Origin: an uncultured Muribaculaceae bacterium
GTDB taxonomy: Bacteria > Bacteroidota > Bacteroidia > Bacteroidales > Muribaculaceae
Reading direction: 5' to 3'
Assembly (NCBI GenBank): GCA_910587475.1
Contig: CAJUMR010000002.1
Coordinates: forward strand, 1-64,000
DNA: 64,000 nt
Shown here: positions 60,521-64,000 of the stretch, piece after piece
Layout: every line of letters begins with the position of its first letter
How positions within the stretch are numbered: position 1 is the stretch's first letter
Notes under the pieces: model-generated
Databases searched by the model: none
Told to the model about the DNA's origin: nothing
Seen by the model: only the letters and a program-made list of their open reading frames with translations
Position numbers and translations under genes: made by a program

Positions 60521-61432
60521 ATGAACTATAAATCAATTGTGCTGACACTTGCTGTTTGTTCGGCCTTTGCCGGATGTAAACAGGCTCAGCCGGCTGAAGA
60601 ACAGCTTCCCGACAAGGATCTGTCGCTGCAGCTCTATTCAATAAGGGAGGTGATCGGCGATTCTGCCCTTTACGCTCAGAATCATGAAGAAGTGTTGAAG
60701 CAACTCGGCGAAATGGGTTACAAGAGCGTGGAAGCTGCAAACTATAAACCCGGTAAGTTCTACGGTGTCAGCCCTGAGCAATTCAAGGCCGACTGCGAGG
60801 CTGCTGGTCTCAAGGCTTTGTCCTCTCACACGACCAGAGTCCTTACTCCAGAAGAAATTGCTAATCATGACTTTGAAGATGCCATGAAATGGTGGGATCA
60901 GGCTATTGCCGACCACAAGGCTGCCGGAATGGAATATATAGTCACTCCGTGGAGCACAATGCCTGCAAGCATGGAGGAAGCTCAGACGCTTTGCGACTAT
61001 CACAACGCAATCGGTCGTAAATGCAATGAGGCCGGATTGAAGTATGGCTATCATACCCATTCGCAGGAGTTTGACAAGATCGGTGGAAGCGACAAGGTCT
61101 GGATGGAGTATCTGGTTGAAAATACAGATCCTGAAAACATGTTCTGGCAGCTTGATGTCTATCTTGCGGTGAAAGCCGGCGAGAGTCCGGTAGAATATAT
61201 CAAAAAGTACCCCGGACGTTTTGCCATGTTGCACATCAAAGATAAATACGAACTCGGACAGAGCGGCATGGTCAATCTCGAACCGGTATTTTTGGCTGCA
61301 GCAGATTCAGGCCTTGAATACTATGTAGTGGAACAGGAAGGCACTGACGGTTCTCACTCCATAATGGAAGGAGTCGCTATGGATGCTGACTATCTTCGTA
61401 AAGCCGACTATGTAAAACCGAGCTATAAGTAA
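60521..61432 (+). CDS. Sugar phosphate isomerase/epimerase-type TIM-barrel lipoprotein
   Basis: 303 residues. Lipobox FAGC with lipid cysteine at ~19 (CSAFAGCKQ). The rest is an AP-endonuclease-2 (xylose isomerase-like) TIM barrel: LSLQLYSIREVIGDS at the start, EMGYKSVEAANY, GLKYGYHTHSQEF (metal His), FWQLDVYLAVKAG (metal Asp) and MLHIKDKYEL (metal His/Asp), and VVEQEGTDG (Glu). The metal-binding residues are therefore complete. In the characterised 3-keto route, similar proteins are hydratases. It ends the operon; a terminator follows 50 bases on. Confidence 0.88.
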   Translation: MNYKSIVLTLAVCSAFAGCKQAQPAEEQLPDKDLSLQLYSIREVIGDSALYAQNHEEVLKQLGEMGYKSVEAANYKPGKFYGVSPEQFKADCEAAGLKALSSHTTRVLTPEEIANHDFEDAMKWWDQAIADHKAAGMEYIVTPWSTMPASMEEAQTLCDYHNAIGRKCNEAGLKYGYHTHSQEFDKIGGSDKVWMEYLVENTDPENMFWQLDVYLAVKAGESPVEYIKKYPGRFAMLHIKDKYELGQSGMVNLEPVFLAAADSGLEYYVVEQEGTDGSHSIMEGVAMDADYLRKADYVKPSYK

Positions 61433-61444
61433 TCGTAAAGGTTT

Positions 61445-61465
61445 GTAAATCAGCGATTGATTTAC
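61445..61465 (+). repeat. Small hairpin downstream of TIM-barrel gene
   Basis: GTAAATCA, loop GCGAT, TGATTTAC; 8-bp perfect stem, 12 bases behind the stop. No T tract. It could stabilise the mRNA 3' end. Confidence 0.4.
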
Positions 61466-61483
61466 AATAGCCGAAGATTGAGA

Positions 61484-61533
61484 CCAAACGTTGGACAACC
61501 GTCATATGCCGTTGTCTGACGTTTGGCTTTTTT
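61484..61533 (+). terminator. Terminator of the oxidoreductase/DUF1080 operon
   Basis: CCAAACGTTGGACAAC pairs with GTTGTCTGACGTTTGG with a two-base internal mismatch, followed by CTTTTTT. Confidence 0.85.
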
Positions 61534-61627
61534 GTATATGCAGGGATCGGGCTTTAAGCGCTTGTGCCATATAATTTTAACAGGCAGTTTTTTTGTCGGT
61601 CATTGCATAAATGTTATTACTTTTGCT

Positions 61628-61635
61628 TATATTTG
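61628..61635 (+). promoter_or_regulatory. -7 box of the CHASE2-caspase operon
   Basis: TATATTTG, 21 bases before the ATG at 61657, so the short leader supports that ATG over the in-frame one at 61564. Confidence 0.5.
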
Positions 61636-61656
61636 TTGTCTAAACCTATCAATGCG

Positions 61657-62901
61657 ATGAAAACCTTGTTAAGAGCTAATTACCATCATTGCAGAGCCAT
61701 CCTGACTGTGCTCGGGAGGTGGATCCGGCGTGTGGTAATAGAGTCGAGACTTGGCCGGGCTATCACTTCTTTGATTATATCGCTTATACTTGTTGCAGGA
61801 GATTATTTTTTAGATAATTACCCGTACCCTGTCCTTGACGATGTCGACAAACTTGGGTTCACCGAACTGTTGTCGCAACGCATGGCTCATGAAGCAGATG
61901 ATTCGGTTTTATATCTTAATGTTGCTTACGACAAGGAGCTTGTGCCTGTAGCCGATGATTTCGGAGACACGATTGGGTCGGCTGTTATAACCGATCGGTC
62001 GGTGTTGTTGCATCTGTTGCATGTCGCACGTCATGCCGATTATCGGTTTATGGTTCTCGATGTGAGGTTCGAGCAAGGTTTTACAACAGAAGTTGATTCA
62101 GCGTTGTGGGCGGCCATGTCTGTAATGCCGAGGTTCGCTTATAGCATCCATTCGGAGTCTGAAGACGCGGTTGACGCAAAAGCCCGTCATGCGGCTGCGT
62201 TGTCAGACTATGGCGCGACTCTTTCCACAGGCTTCACTCGTTGGCAGTATCTTCAGAAAGCAGGAGAGTCTATGCCTTTGGCGATGTATCGTTCAATTGA
62301 TGGTGGTAGTATTGGCCGCCGCGGGCTGTTCTATTTTGACAACGGACGATTGTGCCGAAACACTCTTTTCATCCCTCTGTCTTCCGATCTGTTGCTTGCT
62401 GAGCGCGATAATGGAGAAGTGAGATATCCGCTTCTCGGAGGGCAGGTGATGCGTTGGAATACTGACGCCGAGTTAGCTGCAATGATGTGCGGCCGTATAG
62501 TTGTGATCGGAGATTTCGAAGGGGACACCCACGACACGTATATAGGTGCTGTTCCGGGGCCGGCTATCATCCACAGCGCATATCTCGGGTTACATCGAGG
62601 TCGTCATCTTGTCAACTGGTGGTTTACGGCTGCTATGTTTGTGCTTTACGCGGCGATGTGTGCAGGCGTCCTTGCCGGAGGCAGCTTGTGGCAACGTTTT
62701 GCGTGGGTGAGGCGTCATCCCGCTGTAAGTACCTTGCTTTCTTTTGTCGGTTGGGAAGTGGTGCTTAATTTGGTAGGGATTGTAATGTATCTGGCTTTTG
62801 CCGAAAGTTTCATATCAATTCTTCCGGCGCTGACGCTGACTTTTCTCGGATGGGCGAGACAGCATGTTGGCGGTTCATCTTGCGATGCTTATCGTGATTA
62901 A
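61657..62901 (+). CDS. CHASE2-domain membrane protein without an output domain
   Basis: 414 residues from ATG 61657 (MKTLLRANYHH); the in-frame start at 61564 lies upstream of the promoter. Membrane helix at ~29-48 (SLIISLILVAGDYFL), then a large extracytoplasmic domain (~50-305) with the CHASE2-type sequence VLLHLLHVARHADYRFMVLDVRFEQG and MCGRIVVIGDFEGDTHDTYIGAVPGPAIIHS, and three C-terminal helices (~318-400). The usual kinase or cyclase domain of CHASE2 sensors is missing, and the C-terminus ends in a short cytoplasmic tail. The next gene, an exported caspase-like protein, starts 37 bases on. Confidence 0.82.
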   Translation: MKTLLRANYHHCRAILTVLGRWIRRVVIESRLGRAITSLIISLILVAGDYFLDNYPYPVLDDVDKLGFTELLSQRMAHEADDSVLYLNVAYDKELVPVADDFGDTIGSAVITDRSVLLHLLHVARHADYRFMVLDVRFEQGFTTEVDSALWAAMSVMPRFAYSIHSESEDAVDAKARHAAALSDYGATLSTGFTRWQYLQKAGESMPLAMYRSIDGGSIGRRGLFYFDNGRLCRNTLFIPLSSDLLLAERDNGEVRYPLLGGQVMRWNTDAELAAMMCGRIVVIGDFEGDTHDTYIGAVPGPAIIHSAYLGLHRGRHLVNWWFTAAMFVLYAAMCAGVLAGGSLWQRFAWVRRHPAVSTLLSFVGWEVVLNLVGIVMYLAFAESFISILPALTLTFLGWARQHVGGSSCDAYRD

Positions 62902-62938
62902 AATTATAATATAACTGAAAATCAAAAACCATATCATT

Positions 62939-64000
62939 ATGTTACGAAGTCTATTAGTACTATTTCTGATGTTCTCGATCATGCCGCTGTCCGTATCGGC
63001 AGACAAGCTGAAAATAACACGTCTGACAGACGGGGCGGTCAGTGTCGGTGGCCGTAGTCTCAAGCCTGGCGATGTGTTTGATGACAGCGAAACCATCAAA
63101 TGGTCGAAACCGACTCAGCAGATGGAGGCAAAAAACACAGTTACAGGAGCGATATATCATTTCTCTGCCCGTCAGTTCGCATCCAAAAATGGAGTTGCGA
63201 CCATCAAAGATTTTTTTATGCGGATCAACAAAGCGTCGACCCGAAAGGCTGAAGGAGCAGATCTTGTCTTTACCGTATCGCCGGTCTCTGGAAATTTCCC
63301 CGAGAAGAGAATCGCGCTTGTGATCGCCAATACCAACTACACCAATATTTCGTCGCTCCGCAATCCGATGTACGATGCCGAAGCGATGGCAGAGTCACTC
63401 GGAAAACTCGGTTTTGATGTCCTGGAGGCTTATGATTGCGACTACACCGATATGACTTCGGCTTTGAATTCGTTTGCAGGAAAAGCAAAAGACTATGATG
63501 TGGCATTGTTCTATTATTCCGGTCATGGGCTTCAGGAGGACGGGCGCAACTATCTGATACCCGTTACAGCCAATCTCGAATTCAAGTCAGAGCTGACGCG
63601 CTGTCTCGATGCTTACGATGTGCTGGAACGGGTCGAGGCAACGGGTGTGGAAAACCGAATTGTTTGTCTTGATGCTTGCCGCGACGTGAAGACTTCGTGG
63701 ACGCGTTCGGCAGCCGGTGGTCTGACCACAATGGAAGGAAACCCAGGAACGGCGGTTATCTGTTCGACCAGAAGCGGACAGGTTGCCCTTGATGGAGAAA
63801 CTGACAACAGCCCGTTCACTTCTGCATTTGTAAATGCGTTGGGCGAGAAAGGACGCGGTTTTTCCGATATGATGAGCCGGGTGGTCAAATCGACATATGA
63901 AGCCACGAACCATCGCCAGTGTCCGATCGTCAACGGAACACTCTTGAGCGATTTTGTATTTAATCCGCTCGGAGAGACAATACGCACTATTGTTGCAACT
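62939..64000 (+). CDS. Exported caspase-family (C14) protein, partial
   Basis: ATG at 62939; the frame is open to the window end (354 codons), so the C-terminus is missing. Signal peptide at ~1-21 (LLVLFLMFSIMPLSVSA). Residues ~22-110 form an unassigned beta-rich part. The caspase fold starts at ~122 (KRIALVIANTNYTNISSLRNP) and shows a complete dyad: His196 in FYYSGHG and Cys247 in CLDACRD. Segments ICSTRSGQVALDG and SPFTSAFVNAL are typical of bacterial metacaspase-like (EcoCasp) proteins. Cleavage target unknown; the specificity would be after basic or acidic residues depending on the pocket, which I cannot tell. Confidence 0.85.
   Translation, partial: MLRSLLVLFLMFSIMPLSVSADKLKITRLTDGAVSVGGRSLKPGDVFDDSETIKWSKPTQQMEAKNTVTGAIYHFSARQFASKNGVATIKDFFMRINKASTRKAEGADLVFTVSPVSGNFPEKRIALVIANTNYTNISSLRNPMYDAEAMAESLGKLGFDVLEAYDCDYTDMTSALNSFAGKAKDYDVALFYYSGHGLQEDGRNYLIPVTANLEFKSELTRCLDAYDVLERVEATGVENRIVCLDACRDVKTSWTRSAAGGLTTMEGNPGTAVICSTRSGQVALDGETDNSPFTSAFVNALGEKGRGFSDMMSRVVKSTYEATNHRQCPIVNGTLLSDFVFNPLGETIRTIVAT

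Noticed and set aside
1..64000. CRISPR arrays, insertion sequences, prophage genes, tRNA genes
   Set aside because: No evenly spaced direct repeats, transposase or integrase motifs, or tRNA cloverleaf with TTC-arm sequence were found by eye.

Overview
The window is chromosomal DNA of a Bacteroidales bacterium, most likely a Muribaculaceae (S24-7) gut commensal. This rests on promoters of the Bacteroidota type (TAnnTTTG -7 boxes at about sixteen sites), starts without clear Shine-Dalgarno sequences, type IX secretion (T9SS) C-terminal domains, family gene orders (nusB-yajC-ybbR-coaE) and roughly even base composition. The genus is inference; no 16S is present. Most of the window is housekeeping DNA. 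I see no prophage, insertion sequence, CRISPR array or tRNA.

Layout. 1-83: the 3' tail of a 5S rRNA gene and its terminator. 172-3659: nusB-yajC-ybbR-coaE. 3706-8062: two T9SS cell-surface proteins, the first without a recognisable start codon for its signal peptide, the second a fusion of RCC1 repeats and BspA-type leucine-rich repeats. 8135-13081 (minus): sppA-lpxK-pnp-thiL. 13187-14826: ECF sigma factor, probable anti-sigma factor and DUF4252 protein. 14852-24021 (mostly minus): rarA, a TPR/phosphate-binding-like lipoprotein cluster, fmt with a 14-base C tract, an rluA-type gene, phosphoglucomutase and cdsA. 24055-26514: a secreted T9SS subtilase. 26798-38397 (plus): tsaC, a sugar transferase, a ClC protein, then PASTA protein, rluD, acyltransferase, phosphoesterase, tex and a folK-like gene, with one minus-strand Spy-like gene at 30860-31354. 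38392-47753: CBM9-like protein, LysE exporter, an NfnAB-type flavoprotein pair, rlmD, CYTH protein, DUF5686 outer-membrane protein and malate dehydrogenase. 47821-55548 (minus): a LytS/LytTR two-component pair upstream of a tripartite RND efflux pump. 55642-61533 (plus): two Tat-exported Gfo/Idh/MocA oxidoreductases, two DUF1080 lipoproteins and a TIM-barrel lipoprotein. 61628-64000: a CHASE2 membrane protein and an exported caspase-family protein cut by the window end.

The most interesting functional units are: (1) the five-gene periplasmic cassette at 55697-61432, whose families match the oxidise/eliminate/hydrate (3-keto-sugar) route of glycoside cleavage; (2) the CHASE2 plus secreted caspase pair at 61657-64000; and (3) the C14 tract in fmt, a potential on/off switch for initiator tRNA formylation. 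Functions are inferred from motifs read by eye; no database search was run.
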